This document shows positions 54,262 to 64,000 of a DNA stretch of 64,000 bases, one piece after another (positions within the stretch are counted from its first letter, which is position 1; each line of letters opens with the position of its first letter). The position numbers were made by a program, and so were the translations under genes. The notes beneath the pieces were generated by a model. It had not been told where the DNA came from, searched no databases, and saw only the letters and a list, made by a program, of their open reading frames with translations. Source of the DNA: Bifidobacterium thermophilum DSM 20210 (GTDB taxonomy: Bacteria; Actinomycetota; Actinomycetes; Actinomycetales; Bifidobacteriaceae); the NCBI GenBank assembly GCA_000771265.1, contig JDUB01000007.1:1-64000 (forward strand), written 5' to 3'.

Positions 54262-57200
54262 ATGACCAGTACCACACCTTTCTTGTCCAGGCTTGTTAAC
54301 GAGCCGCACGCCGTGGTGTTCGGCGGGCAATCCACCCCGTGGACCGCAGCGCTCGCCGATGCGATGGACGACCCGACCCTAGCCGCGGATCTGCATGACC
54401 AGGTGCTCGCCGCCGACCGCCTGCTGACCCCGGTGGCCGCCGACCTGCTCGCGGTGACCGGACACCCGACCGACATCTTCGGATTCAAGCCGTCCGGTGC
54501 CTCGCTCGGAGCCGCAGCGGATGCGTCCGTGAGCGTCGAAGGCATCGCGCTCACCCAGCTCGCAGCGATTATCGACGCCGTGCATCTGGGGTACAACCCC
54601 GCTTCGAAGCCGGTGGCGCTGCTCGGGCATTCGCAGGGCATCATTGGCGTGCATATGGCCCGCGAACTGCAGCGTGCCGGCTCGCTCGAAGCCGCGCAGG
54701 AGCCGATTGAGGAAATCCTCGCCGTGGCCCGACTGATCGGCGTCGCCGGCACCCGTCAGGCGCGGCTGCTCGGCCTGCACGCCAAACTCGAAGGCGCAAC
54801 CCCGATGCTGTCAGTCAAGGGCGCCAACCGCGAGCAGACCGAAACCCTGATTGCGCGCATCCCCGCCACCCGTGGACCGATCTCCATCGCCGTCGAAAAC
54901 GCCCCCGACCATCAGGTTCTGTCTGGCTATCCGGAGGATCTGGCGCTCTTCGCGCTCGCCGCGGGCAAGGAACACCGCAAGCAGGCGCGTCTGCGCGAAC
55001 AGAAGGTGCGCGGCGGCTCGGTATTCGACCCGACGCTCGAATACCTTGACGTGACGCTGCCGTTCCATTCTCCGCTGATGGCCGATGCCGTCAATCGGAC
55101 GGTCGTCTGGGCGCAGGCGTGCGGTTTCGATGGGCTGCGCGCTCGCGAACTCGCCGAGGAAGTGCTTATCAACCATGTGGATTGGACAGGCCGCGTGCAC
55201 AAGCTGCTTGAGTCCACGGATCCGTCCGCATTGTGGATTGTCGATATGGGCCCGGGCACCACGGCTGGCAAGCTGGTCGCCGCACTCGCCCAAGGCAGCG
55301 GCGCCGGTGTGGTCGAGGCGGCAAGCACCGCCGACCGCGCCGCGCTGTCCACGCTGACGAACGACCCCGAACGCCTGCAGAATTGGAAGGCGTACCATCC
55401 GCGCGTCATCCACACGCCCGCCGGTGACCGGATTGCCACGAAATTCAGCGAACTGACCGGCAAACCGCCGATCCTGCTGGCCGGCATGACCCCGACCACC
55501 GTGGACCCGCAGATTGTCGCGGCCGCGGCGAACGCCGGATACTGGGCCGAACTCGCCGGCGGCGGCCAGGTGACCGCCGAAGTGCTTGACCGGCATCTGA
55601 CCGAGCTCGAGGACGAACTCGAAGAAGGCCGCACGGTCGAATTCAATGCGATGTTCATGGACCGCTACCTGTGGAACCTCCAGTTCGGCACGCAGCGTCT
55701 GGTGCCGAAGAAACGCGCGTCCGGCGCCCCGATCGACGGCGTCGTCGTCTCCGCCGGCATCCCGGAGTTCGACGAAGCCAAGCAGCTCATTGCCTCCCTG
55801 CGCGCCGACGGTCTGCCGTATGTGGCGTTCAAGCCGGGCACGGTCGACCAGATCCGCCAGGTGGTGCGTATCGCCAAGGCGGTCGCTCCGGTCACCATCA
55901 TCGCCGAGGTCGAAGGCGGTTCCGCCGGCGGCCACCATTCTTGGGAATCGTTGGACGACCTGCTGCTCAACACCTATGCCGACGTGCGTGGATGCGAGAA
56001 CCTCGTGCTGGTCGCCGGCGGCGGCATTGGCACGCCGCAACGCGCCGCGGACTACATCTCCGGCCAATGGTCCCGCGCTTACGGGGAGCCGGATATGCCG
56101 GTGGACGGCGTGCTTGTCGGCACCGCCGTCATGACCGCCAAGGAGGCGCACACCAGCCCGCAAGTCAAGCGCATGCTCGTCGAAACCCCCGGCATCACGC
56201 TCGAACAGGGCGGCGACGACCCGTTCGCCCCGCGCGGCGAACGCTGGGTGCCGTCCGGCAAGGTGGTCGGCGGGGTGAGCTCCGGCTTGAGCCATCTGCA
56301 CGCCGATATCTACGAATTGGAGAATTCGTCCGCGCGCTGCGGCCGTCTGCTGGTCGAGATGATGAAGCACCCCGAGCAGATCGAGCCTCGCCGCGCCGAA
56401 ATCATCGCCGCGCTTGACAAGACCGCGAAACCGTATTTCGGTGACGTTGCCTCGATGACCTACCGCCAGTGGGCACAGCGTTTCGCCGACCTGTCCTTCC
56501 CGTGGGCAGACCCGACCTATGCGGACCGCTATCTGCACCTGTTGCAGCGCATCGAGGCCCGCGTGCGCGACCAGGAATCCGGTGAATTCACGCCGTTGTT
56601 CGCGGTGCGCGCCGACGTGGAATCCGACCCGCAGCAGGCGCTGAACCGGCTGGGGGAGCACTACCCGCAGATCGACACGCTTGAGGTCGAGCCGACCGAC
56701 GCCGCATGGTTCATCACCTTGGTCAACGAATACCCCAAGCCAATGCCGTTCGTCCCGGTGATCGACAACGACCTGCTGCGTTGGTGGGGACGCGACCAGC
56801 TGTGGCAGTCCGAGGATCCGCGCTACAGTGCGGACGCCGTGCGCATCATTCCCGGCCCGATTTCGGTTGCCGGCATTACGACCGTCGACGAACCGGTGGC
56901 TGATATTCTTGGCCGCTTCGAACACGCCGCGCTGGAACGCACCCAAGCCCAGGCCGCGCAGGCGGACGAACCGGCTGTGGACGCGCTCGGCACGCTCGCC
57001 GGAGCCACCGACGTGCAGGCCTATGTGCGCAGCTGCCCGAATATCTCCTGGATCGGCCATGTGACCAGCAATCCCGCGTACGGCACGGCTACGGACGATG
57101 CGAACTACCGCATCGAACAGGTCGGCACGGATGGCGACAAGACCTTGCTCGACCTCGACATCCACCTCGACACCTTCTGGGACAAGGATCCCGACGGCGG

Positions 57201-60200
57201 GCTCGGCAAGCATGCGGTGCGCGACATCGTGATTCCGCTCATCGTGGGCGGCGCGGATTGCGGCCGTCTGCCGGTCGTTGACCGCGATCGCCTGCCCGAG
57301 CACGTGTACGCGATGCTCGCCGCGGTCGCCGGCATTGGTAACACCGCAATCACCGGTGACAGGCTCGTCGCGATGCCTGAAATCATGCCATCGGATGACA
57401 CTGAGCGCTACCCCTTCGGCCTGGCACATGCGCAGTACACGCTGTCCGCGAATCTCGGCGTTGACCATGAGGCTGCGACCGCCGGAATCCTGCCGGAAGG
57501 CCTCAACGCCTCGCGTATCGCCCCCGACGCGCTGGTCGGACCAGCGTGGCCGGCGATTTACGCGGCACTCGGTTCGGTGAGCGTCGACGGCTATCCGGTT
57601 ATCGAAGGCCTACTCAACGCAGTCCATCTCGACCATCTCATCGAACTGCAAGTGCCTGAACGCGAGCTGCTGCGCCATACCGGCGAGCAGGTGAGCCTGA
57701 CCAGCTGGGCAGACCCGTACGCCGAATCCGCCTCCGGCCGCGTGGTTACCATCCATGTGACGCATACCGCCGCCGATGGCACGGTGCTTGCGCATGAGAC
57801 CGAGCGCTTCGCGATCCGCGGCCGCGCCTACAGCGACGAGCTGCCTGTCGAAGCCCCCGATTATGGCGAATATCTCACTTATCGGGACAATCCGTCTCGC
57901 AGCCCGAACGAGGATGACGCCAAAGAACAGGCTGGCGAACTCACTGAGCCGACCCCGCGTCGTTTGCTGCGCCGCGTCACTGTCCGCGCTCCGCGCGAGA
58001 TGACCGCTTTCGCCCGTACTTCCGGCGATTTCAACCCGATTCACACTTCCGTGCGCGGCGCCGCAATCAGCGGCCTCGACGCCCCACTCGTGCATGGCAT
58101 GTGGCTGTCCGCCACCGCCCAGCATGTGGTGCAGGCGGCAGATGACAAGGGCATGCACTACGAAATCGCCGGCTGGACCTACAACATGTACGGCATGGTC
58201 CAACTGGACGACCAGGTGGAAATCACCGTCGAACGCGTCGGCCATATCCGTCATGGCGGCCTGCTGCTCGAAGTGACCTGCCGCATCGACGGCCAGCTCG
58301 TCTCGCGCGGCACCGCCGCAACCCGCCCGCCGGTGTCCGCCTTCGTTTACCCGGGCCAGGGCATCCAGAAGCAGGGCATGGTCTTGGACGAACGCGCGAA
58401 ATCCCCGGCTGCCCGCAAGGTGTGGGAGCGCGCCGACGCCTTGACCCGCAGCAAGCTCGGATTCTCGATCCTCGCCGTCGTGCGTGACAACCCGAAGGAA
58501 CTCACCGCCAACGGCGTCACCTACCGGCACCCCGACGGGCTGCTCAACCTCACCCAGTTCACGCAGGTCGCGCTCGCCACGGTCGCGTTCGCCCAGACTG
58601 CACGCCTGCGCGAAGCCGGCTGCGACCTGTGGCCGTCCTACTTCGCTGGCCATTCGCTCGGCGAGTACAATGCGCTGAGCTCCTTCGCCGGTATCATCCC
58701 GCTGGAAACCGTGCTTGAGCTCGTGTTCCACCGCGGCTCCACCATGCACCATCTCATCGAACGCGACGAACAGGGGCGTTCCAACTACCGGATGGGCGCG
58801 CTGAGGCCGAACCAGTTCGGCGTCGGCGATGACGGCGTCGAAGAGTACGTCGAGAGCATCGCCAAGCAGTCCGGCGAGTTCCTGCAGATAGTCAACTACA
58901 ACCTCGCCGGCCAGCAGTACGCGATTGCCGGTACGGTTGCCGGACTCAAGGCTTTGAAGGCGGATGCCGCCCGCCGCGTGGCGGAATACGGTGGCAAACC
59001 GGCCTTCATGCTCGTGCCCGGCATCGACGTGCCGTTCCATTCGAGGCTGCTGCGCAAGGGCGTGCCCGAATTCCGCGACAAGCTGGACGCGCTGCTGCCG
59101 CAGTACATCGATTACCAGCGTCTGGTCGGCCGGTACATCCCGAACCTTGTGGCAGTGCCGTTCGAGATGACGCGTGATTTCGCGCGCAAGATCCTCGACG
59201 TCGTGCCGTCCGAACGCATCAAGGCTGCGCTCGACGACCCGAAGGTGTGGGATTCTTACGCAGCTGACGAGCAGAAGCTCGGCAGACTGCTGCTCACCGA
59301 GCTGCTGTCCTGGCAGTTCGCCAGCCCGGTGCGTTGGATTGAGACGCAGGACCTCATGTTCCGCGCTACTGCGCATGACGGGCTCGGCGTTGAGGAATAC
59401 GTCGAGGTCGGTCTGGGCAACGCCCCGACGCTCGCAAACCTCGGCACGAAGACCCTGCGCCTGCCGCAGTACACCGGCCGCCATGTGACCGTGTACAACG
59501 TGGGGCGTGATGAGGGTCGCATCTACATGACCGACACTGATCCGCTCGTCGAAACCGACACTGAGGAGGACAGCGCCGCTCCGGTGACCGCCCCGGCTGC
59601 TCCGGCAGCGCAAGCCGCCGCTCCTGCCGCTCCTGCTGCTGTTGCGCCCGCCCCGGCTCCTGCGGCCCCTGCCGCCGCATCCGGCGAACGCCCAGCTGAT
59701 CTGCCATTCCGTGCCTCCGACGCAATCGCCGCGCTGCTCGCATATGCGGGCAAGATCCGCCCCGACCAGATCGGCGACAACGACACGACGGACACGCTGA
59801 CCAATGGCGTATCCTCCAGGCGCAACCAGCTGCTCATGGATATCAGCTCCGAGCTCGGCGTGGCCAGCGTCGATGGCGCCGCCGAAGCTCCGGTCTCCGC
59901 GCTGAACAAGCTGGTCGACAAGGTCGCTCCGAACTACAAGCCGTTCGGCCAAGTGCTCGCCGACATTGTGCGCGATCGCATCCGTCACCTGTTCGGTGCC
60001 GCCGGCATCAAGCAGGCGCAGGTCGAGCAGCGGGTGACTGATACGTGGCAGCTCGGTGAAGGCTGGGCATCCCACGTGCTCGTCGCGCTCGTGCTCGGCA
60101 CACGCGACGGTGCCTCCTCGCGTGGCGGCGACCTGGCGACGCTCGGCACTGAGACCGCACAGAACCAGACCGGCGCCAATGCCCTGATCGATGCAGCCAT

Positions 60201-63200
60201 CCAACAAGTGGCCGCCAGCCGCAATATGACGGTCGTGCTGCCCTCCGCTTCCGGCGCCGCTTCGGGTGCAGTGGTTGATTCCGCCGCTCTTGATGCCTTC
60301 GCCCAGCAGGTCACCGGTTCCACTGGCGTGCTCGCATCCACCGCCCGCTACGTGCTCGATCGCCTCGGGCTGAACGCTCCTGCAGCTCAACCTGAAGCCG
60401 ACGATGATGCTGCGGTCGTCCAGACTGTCGCTGCGGAACTCGGAGCCGACTGGCCCAAGCAGGTCGAGCCGCGCTTCGACGCCCGCAAGGCCATCGAATT
60501 CGATGACCGCTGGGCTTCCGCCCGCGAGGATCTCGCCCGCTTGTACTACAACGACGACCGGTCGGTCGCGGAGCTGGACTTCACCGGTGCCGGCGACGCG
60601 GTCTGCAAGCAGGCCAAGTGGTTCGCCGCCAAGGCCGAGCAAGAGAATCGCCGCGACCTCGCCGCGATCTTCGACACCATCGCCACCCAAGCGCTCGCCG
60701 ACCCGAAGGCCGATCCGGCGGCATCCCGCTTTGCCGGCGATATCGCCGTCGTCACCGGTGTCGCCCCGCGCTCCATCGCAGCCCAAGTCGTGTGCGGCCT
60801 GCTGGCTGGAGGCGCGACTGTCGTCGCCACCTCGCACAGCTTCAAACCGTCCGTCAAGCAGTGGGCGAAGCAGGCTTACCGTACACATGCCGCCGCAGGA
60901 GCCCGCCTGTGGCTTGTCCCTGCGAACCTGTCCAGCTACCGTGATGTCGATGCGCTGGTCGATTGGGTCGGCCATGAGCAGAAGAAGACCTCTGGAGCCA
61001 CGACCACGGTGATCAAGCCCGCGTACGAGCCCACGTTGTTCTTCCCGTTCGCAGCCCCACCGGTTCATGGCACCATGGCCGATTCCGGCGAACTGTTCGA
61101 ATCGCAGGCACGACTCATGCTGTGGGGCGTGGAACGCGCGATCACCGGCTTCGCGGCCATCGGCTCGGACACCGACGTACAGCACCGGCTTCACGTGATT
61201 CTGCCCGGTTCACCGAACCGCGGCATTTTCGGCGGTGACGGCGCCTATGGCGAAGTCAAGAGCGCTTTCGACGCGATCGTCAACCGCGCCCACGCCGAAC
61301 GCGTGTGGTCCGGCCGCGTCACCTTCGCCCATCCGAAGATCGGCTGGGTGCGTGGAACCGGTTTGATGGGCGGCAACGATCCGCTTGTCGAGGTGGTCGA
61401 ACGTCACGGTTTGAAGACCTATTCGACCGCGCAGATCGCCGTCAAGCTCCTCGAACTGTCCACGAAGGAAGCACGCGAACAAGCCAAGACCGCACCGCTG
61501 GACGTGGACCTGACCGGAGGACTGGGCGGCGAGCCCATCGATATCAGCGCTTTGCGTCGTGAGGCCATGGAAGACGCAACACGCGCCGAATCGCAAGCCT
61601 CCGACAATGGCCAGAACGCGGCAGCCACCGTCACGGCCACCATCAAGGCCCTGCCGACACCGCGCGTACCCCGCCAGCCTGACATCAATCTCGACGACTG
61701 GAGCAATGTCACCGCGCGGCCAGAAGACGAAATCGTCATCGTCTCCGTCGGCGAACTCGGCCCGTGGGGTTCCGGTCGCACCCGTGCCCAAGCGGAGCTC
61801 GGCATCCACTCCGACGGCAGCGTTGACCTGTCCGCAGGCGCTGTGCTCGAACTCGCGTGGAATATGGGCTTGCTCACTTGGCAAGACAGCCCGAAAGCCG
61901 GCTGGTATGACACCGACGGCAATCTGGTGCCCGAAGAGGATATCGCTGAACGGTACCATGACGAGGTCGTGGCGCGCAGTGGTGTCCGACCGTTCGAGGA
62001 CGGCATGGGCTCCGACTACCTGCGTGACGGCGAGCAAGGCGGCAATGACGAGGAAGAGGCTGAAATCTTCCTCGACCATGATGTCGAATTCTCCGTACCC
62101 ACCGAGGATATGGCCCGTGAATACGTCAAGCTTGACGAAGCACACACCAGCATCCGCGAGGATACCGAAGCAGGCGAATGGGTGGTCACCCGCCATGCCG
62201 GCTCGATGATCCGCGTGCCGCGCCGCGCAACCATGACCCGCACGGTCGGCGGCCAGTTCCCCAAGGGCTTCGACCCGCTCAAGTGGGGCATCCCCGCTTC
62301 GATGGTCGGCGCTGTCGACCCGATTGCCCTGTGGAACATCGTCACCGCGGTGGACGCCTACCTGTCCGCAGGCTTCACGCCAACGGAGATCTTGCAGGCC
62401 GTGCACCCCTCCATGGTCGCGGACACACAAGGTACCGGCTTCGGCGGTATGCAGTCGATGCGCAAGCTGTACCTCGATCGCTTCCTCAACCATGAGATTC
62501 CGACCGACATCCTCCAGGAGGCGTTGCCGAATGTGGTTGCCGCCCATGTGATGCAGTCGTACATCGGCGGGTACGGCAATATCATCCAGCCGGTTTCCGC
62601 ATGCGCGACCGCTGCGGTCTCCGTCGAAGAGGGCGCTGACAAGATTGCCCTCGGCAAGGCCGATTTCGTGGTCGCCGGCGCCATCGACGACATCGGCGTC
62701 GAGTCCGTCATCGGGTTCGGCAACATGAACGCCACCGCGAACGCCCAAGAGATGTACGCCAAGGGTATTGACGCGCGCTTCTTCTCCCGTGCGAACGACC
62801 GTCGTCGCGGCGGCTTCGTCGAATCACAGGGCGGCGGCACGATTCTGCTGACTCGCGGCGATATTGCGCTCAAGCTTGGCTTGCCGGTCGCGGGCGTCGT
62901 CGGATTCATCCACTCCTACGCGGATGGAGCGCACACCTCGATTCCGGCTCCGGGTCTGGGTGCGCTCGCCGCCGGCATGGGTGGCCGCGATTCCAAGCTC
63001 GTGCATGATTTGGCGCGGCTCGGTGTCACCCCGGACGATATCGCCGTGGTCTCCAAACATGACACGTCCACGAACGCGAACGACCCGAACGAGTCCGAGC
63101 TGCACAACACGCTCGCGCACGCCATCGGCCGCACCGAAGGCAACCCGCTGCTCGTCATCTCCCAGAAGAGCCTGACGGGCCACGCGAAGGGCGGCGCCTG

Positions 63201-63666
63201 CGTGTTCCAGATCAACGGTCTGACCCAGCTGTTCCGCACGGGCATCGTTCCGGCGAACGCTGCGCTCGACTGCGTCGATCCGAAGCTCAAGCGCGACGAT
63301 TTCATGGTCTGGCCGACCAGCCCGATCAAGGTCGGTCCGGTTAAGGCGGGATTGGCGACATCCCTCGGCTTCGGTCATGTCGGCGGTTTCGTGGCGATTG
63401 TCAGCCCCGGTGCCTTCGAGGCCGCGGTCGCGCACACCGCGGGCGATGAGGCGCTCCAAGCGTGGCGCAAGCGCGCGAACAGCCGTCTGGCCGCCGGTCA
63501 CCGTCGTCTGGAAGAAGGCATGATGGGCCATGCCGCGCTCTACGAGCCCATCGACGAGCGTCACTTCCACAAGGACGGCCACGGCTATGACGCGCATGAA
63601 GTCGAGAAGGCCATGCTGCTCGATCCGAACGCCCGTCTGGGGACCGACGGATACTACGAGGTCTGA
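54262..63666 (+). CDS. fas: Type I fatty acid synthase, single giant chain
   Basis: Makes long-chain acyl-CoA from acetyl- and malonyl-CoA in the cytoplasm. The 3134-residue chain has the domain order of actinobacterial FAS I: acetyltransferase (GHSQG, Ser124), FMN enoylreductase (ILLAGMTPTTVDP, from about 404), MaoC-like dehydratase (SGDFNPIHTSV near 1252), malonyl/palmitoyl transferase (YPGQGIQ near 1364; GHSLG, Ser1465), Ala/Pro linker (about 1775-1810), carrier domain with candidate Ser1851/1852 (GVSSRRNQ), ketoreductase (VVTGVAPRSIAAQ near 2162) and ketosynthase (Cys2781, His2933, His2974). No phosphopantetheinyl transferase domain follows; a separate gene begins at 63920. The ATG at 54262 is six bases after AAGGA. 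Confidence 0.97.
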   Translation: MTSTTPFLSRLVNEPHAVVFGGQSTPWTAALADAMDDPTLAADLHDQVLAADRLLTPVAADLLAVTGHPTDIFGFKPSGASLGAAADASVSVEGIALTQLAAIIDAVHLGYNPASKPVALLGHSQGIIGVHMARELQRAGSLEAAQEPIEEILAVARLIGVAGTRQARLLGLHAKLEGATPMLSVKGANREQTETLIARIPATRGPISIAVENAPDHQVLSGYPEDLALFALAAGKEHRKQARLREQKVRGGSVFDPTLEYLDVTLPFHSPLMADAVNRTVVWAQACGFDGLRARELAEEVLINHVDWTGRVHKLLESTDPSALWIVDMGPGTTAGKLVAALAQGSGAGVVEAASTADRAALSTLTNDPERLQNWKAYHPRVIHTPAGDRIATKFSELTGKPPILLAGMTPTTVDPQIVAAAANAGYWAELAGGGQVTAEVLDRHLTELEDELEEGRTVEFNAMFMDRYLWNLQFGTQRLVPKKRASGAPIDGVVVSAGIPEFDEAKQLIASLRADGLPYVAFKPGTVDQIRQVVRIAKAVAPVTIIAEVEGGSAGGHHSWESLDDLLLNTYADVRGCENLVLVAGGGIGTPQRAADYISGQWSRAYGEPDMPVDGVLVGTAVMTAKEAHTSPQVKRMLVETPGITLEQGGDDPFAPRGERWVPSGKVVGGVSSGLSHLHADIYELENSSARCGRLLVEMMKHPEQIEPRRAEIIAALDKTAKPYFGDVASMTYRQWAQRFADLSFPWADPTYADRYLHLLQRIEARVRDQESGEFTPLFAVRADVESDPQQALNRLGEHYPQIDTLEVEPTDAAWFITLVNEYPKPMPFVPVIDNDLLRWWGRDQLWQSEDPRYSADAVRIIPGPISVAGITTVDEPVADILGRFEHAALERTQAQAAQADEPAVDALGTLAGATDVQAYVRSCPNISWIGHVTSNPAYGTATDDANYRIEQVGTDGDKTLLDLDIHLDTFWDKDPDGGLGKHAVRDIVIPLIVGGADCGRLPVVDRDRLPEHVYAMLAAVAGIGNTAITGDRLVAMPEIMPSDDTERYPFGLAHAQYTLSANLGVDHEAATAGILPEGLNASRIAPDALVGPAWPAIYAALGSVSVDGYPVIEGLLNAVHLDHLIELQVPERELLRHTGEQVSLTSWADPYAESASGRVVTIHVTHTAADGTVLAHETERFAIRGRAYSDELPVEAPDYGEYLTYRDNPSRSPNEDDAKEQAGELTEPTPRRLLRRVTVRAPREMTAFARTSGDFNPIHTSVRGAAISGLDAPLVHGMWLSATAQHVVQAADDKGMHYEIAGWTYNMYGMVQLDDQVEITVERVGHIRHGGLLLEVTCRIDGQLVSRGTAATRPPVSAFVYPGQGIQKQGMVLDERAKSPAARKVWERADALTRSKLGFSILAVVRDNPKELTANGVTYRHPDGLLNLTQFTQVALATVAFAQTARLREAGCDLWPSYFAGHSLGEYNALSSFAGIIPLETVLELVFHRGSTMHHLIERDEQGRSNYRMGALRPNQFGVGDDGVEEYVESIAKQSGEFLQIVNYNLAGQQYAIAGTVAGLKALKADAARRVAEYGGKPAFMLVPGIDVPFHSRLLRKGVPEFRDKLDALLPQYIDYQRLVGRYIPNLVAVPFEMTRDFARKILDVVPSERIKAALDDPKVWDSYAADEQKLGRLLLTELLSWQFASPVRWIETQDLMFRATAHDGLGVEEYVEVGLGNAPTLANLGTKTLRLPQYTGRHVTVYNVGRDEGRIYMTDTDPLVETDTEEDSAAPVTAPAAPAAQAAAPAAPAAVAPAPAPAAPAAASGERPADLPFRASDAIAALLAYAGKIRPDQIGDNDTTDTLTNGVSSRRNQLLMDISSELGVASVDGAAEAPVSALNKLVDKVAPNYKPFGQVLADIVRDRIRHLFGAAGIKQAQVEQRVTDTWQLGEGWASHVLVALVLGTRDGASSRGGDLATLGTETAQNQTGANALIDAAIQQVAASRNMTVVLPSASGAASGAVVDSAALDAFAQQVTGSTGVLASTARYVLDRLGLNAPAAQPEADDDAAVVQTVAAELGADWPKQVEPRFDARKAIEFDDRWASAREDLARLYYNDDRSVAELDFTGAGDAVCKQAKWFAAKAEQENRRDLAAIFDTIATQALADPKADPAASRFAGDIAVVTGVAPRSIAAQVVCGLLAGGATVVATSHSFKPSVKQWAKQAYRTHAAAGARLWLVPANLSSYRDVDALVDWVGHEQKKTSGATTTVIKPAYEPTLFFPFAAPPVHGTMADSGELFESQARLMLWGVERAITGFAAIGSDTDVQHRLHVILPGSPNRGIFGGDGAYGEVKSAFDAIVNRAHAERVWSGRVTFAHPKIGWVRGTGLMGGNDPLVEVVERHGLKTYSTAQIAVKLLELSTKEAREQAKTAPLDVDLTGGLGGEPIDISALRREAMEDATRAESQASDNGQNAAATVTATIKALPTPRVPRQPDINLDDWSNVTARPEDEIVIVSVGELGPWGSGRTRAQAELGIHSDGSVDLSAGAVLELAWNMGLLTWQDSPKAGWYDTDGNLVPEEDIAERYHDEVVARSGVRPFEDGMGSDYLRDGEQGGNDEEEAEIFLDHDVEFSVPTEDMAREYVKLDEAHTSIREDTEAGEWVVTRHAGSMIRVPRRATMTRTVGGQFPKGFDPLKWGIPASMVGAVDPIALWNIVTAVDAYLSAGFTPTEILQAVHPSMVADTQGTGFGGMQSMRKLYLDRFLNHEIPTDILQEALPNVVAAHVMQSYIGGYGNIIQPVSACATAAVSVEEGADKIALGKADFVVAGAIDDIGVESVIGFGNMNATANAQEMYAKGIDARFFSRANDRRRGGFVESQGGGTILLTRGDIALKLGLPVAGVVGFIHSYADGAHTSIPAPGLGALAAGMGGRDSKLVHDLARLGVTPDDIAVVSKHDTSTNANDPNESELHNTLAHAIGRTEGNPLLVISQKSLTGHAKGGACVFQINGLTQLFRTGIVPANAALDCVDPKLKRDDFMVWPTSPIKVGPVKAGLATSLGFGHVGGFVAIVSPGAFEAAVAHTAGDEALQAWRKRANSRLAAGHRRLEEGMMGHAALYEPIDERHFHKDGHGYDAHEVEKAMLLDPNARLGTDGYYEV

Positions 63667-63682
63667 CCTACGCATGAGGCCG

Positions 63683-63736
63683 GATTGTCTGGACTGTCCA
63701 GATTGTCTGGATGGTTCGGATTGTCCTGACAGTCCG
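63683..63736. repeat. 18-bp tandem repeat after fas
   Basis: GATTGTCTGGA begins at 63683 and 63701 and recurs as GATTGTCCTGA at 63719, an exact 18-base period. The first unit also contains the palindrome CTGGAC-T-GTCCAG. It starts 16 bases after the fas stop. Confidence 0.7.
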
Positions 63737-63758
63737 GCCTGTCCGGCGCGTTGATTCC

Positions 63759-63816
63759 TGCTGCGTCCGCCGGCACTGAGCGATTCCTCAGCGTCGACGG
63801 ACGCAGCACGCGTTTT
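63759..63816 (+). terminator. Terminator after fas
   Basis: TGCTGCGTCCG (63759-63769) pairs with CGGACGCAGCA (63798-63808), and CTGAG/CTCAG pairs inside. CGCGTTTT follows. It should end most acc-fas transcription before the acpS-like gene. Confidence 0.75.
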
Positions 63817-63919
63817 ATCCCCATGAAACGGTCAGCAGCGACTGCGATGATGGCAACACGACGATGGCGACAGCGCACGGCAGCCTCGCATGCGCGGGGC
63901 GCGGCAGGAAAGAGAACAC

Positions 63920-64000
63920 ATGAGCAACCAGAGCGATGATGCAGACAAGACTTGCACAAATCGGCCGGAACATGTCGCACCGACCGGTCAGCAGCCGCCG
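63920..64000 (+). CDS. Start of a probable holo-ACP synthase, cut by the window end
   Basis: An ATG preceded by AGGAAAGAG opens a frame of 27 codons to the last base of the window (MSNQSDDADKTCTNRPEHVA and on). The polar N terminus itself shows no domain. In bifidobacteria and corynebacteria a stand-alone phosphopantetheinyl transferase gene (acpS) follows FAS I, and the FAS here lacks that domain, so acpS is the best guess. Only context supports it. Confidence 0.55.
   Translation, partial: MSNQSDDADKTCTNRPEHVAPTGQQPP

Noticed and set aside
57610..61194. 1194-residue minus-strand open frame opposite fas
   Set aside because: Entirely inside the verified FAS I coding frame; its codons mirror FAS codon bias and it has no domain.
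63530..63754. Small Cys/Asp-rich open frame across the fas stop
   Set aside because: Its DCLDCPDCLDGSDCP pattern is simply the 18-bp tandem repeat read in frame, and most of it overlaps the fas 3' end in another frame.

Overview
The window is about 60% G+C chromosomal DNA from a high-G+C Gram-positive bacterium, almost certainly a Bifidobacterium. The evidence is a single giant type I fatty acid synthase with a separate phosphopantetheinyl transferase position downstream, a Maf-Nudix fusion, a NucS mismatch endonuclease, a PucR-type FasR-like regulator, an RNase E with a long charged N-terminal arm, and actinobacterial gene orders (argS-lysA-hom-thrB, rne-rplU-rpmA-obg-proB, tRNA-Trp-secE-nusG-rplK-rplA). 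I cannot name the species from the sequence alone. No insertion sequence, prophage, CRISPR array or rRNA gene was seen; this is mostly core genome.

Layout. 1-1.55 kb: a repeat- and hairpin-rich leader and metA. 1.8-9.0 kb: the complete F1Fo ATP synthase operon atpBEFHAGDC. 9.2-15 kb: nucS, a lipid-anchored FKBP-type prolyl isomerase (convergent with nucS across a perfect 50-bp palindrome), a membrane protein and lipoprotein pair of unknown function, a thioredoxin-like/TPR protein and tRNA-Arg(CCG). 15.2-16.4 kb: a gene-free stretch with short repeats. 16.4-20.5 kb: a 1385-residue sortase-anchored surface protein. 20.8-22.9 kb: ridA and an MmuP-like amino acid permease. 23-29.1 kb: argS, lysA, hom, thrB (aspartate-family amino acids). 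29.2-33.3 kb: Maf-Nudix fusion, an AEC transporter and dapE. 33.8-42.1 kb: rne, rplU, rpmA, obg, proB and an aspartate-type aminotransferase. 42.3-45 kb: tRNA-Trp, secE, nusG, rplK, rplA. 45.3-64 kb: a lipid locus with a FasR-like regulator, a large membrane protein, birA, bioY, acyl-CoA carboxylase subunits, type I FAS and the first 27 codons of a probable acpS.

How it fits together. The last 19 kb forms a logical unit: BioY imports biotin, BirA attaches it to the carboxylase alpha chain, the carboxylase makes malonyl-CoA, FAS I consumes it, and AcpS would activate the FAS carrier domain; the FasR-like protein is the candidate regulator. metA, hom, thrB, lysA, dapE and the aminotransferase cover several steps of the aspartate family.

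The most distinctive signals are non-coding. Many genes have a TANNNT hexamer ending 6-9 bases before the start codon with no Shine-Dalgarno sequence, which predicts leaderless or nearly leaderless mRNAs. There are also three copies of a hairpin element before metA (a fourth before birA), a perfect 50-bp palindrome after nucS with a decayed relative after nusG, and a four-unit 13-bp tandem repeat abutting the tRNA-Arg promoter. I did not find a clearly new multi-gene system; the best candidates for undescribed biology are these repeat families and the 11.2-13.7 kb unknown membrane/lipoprotein pair.
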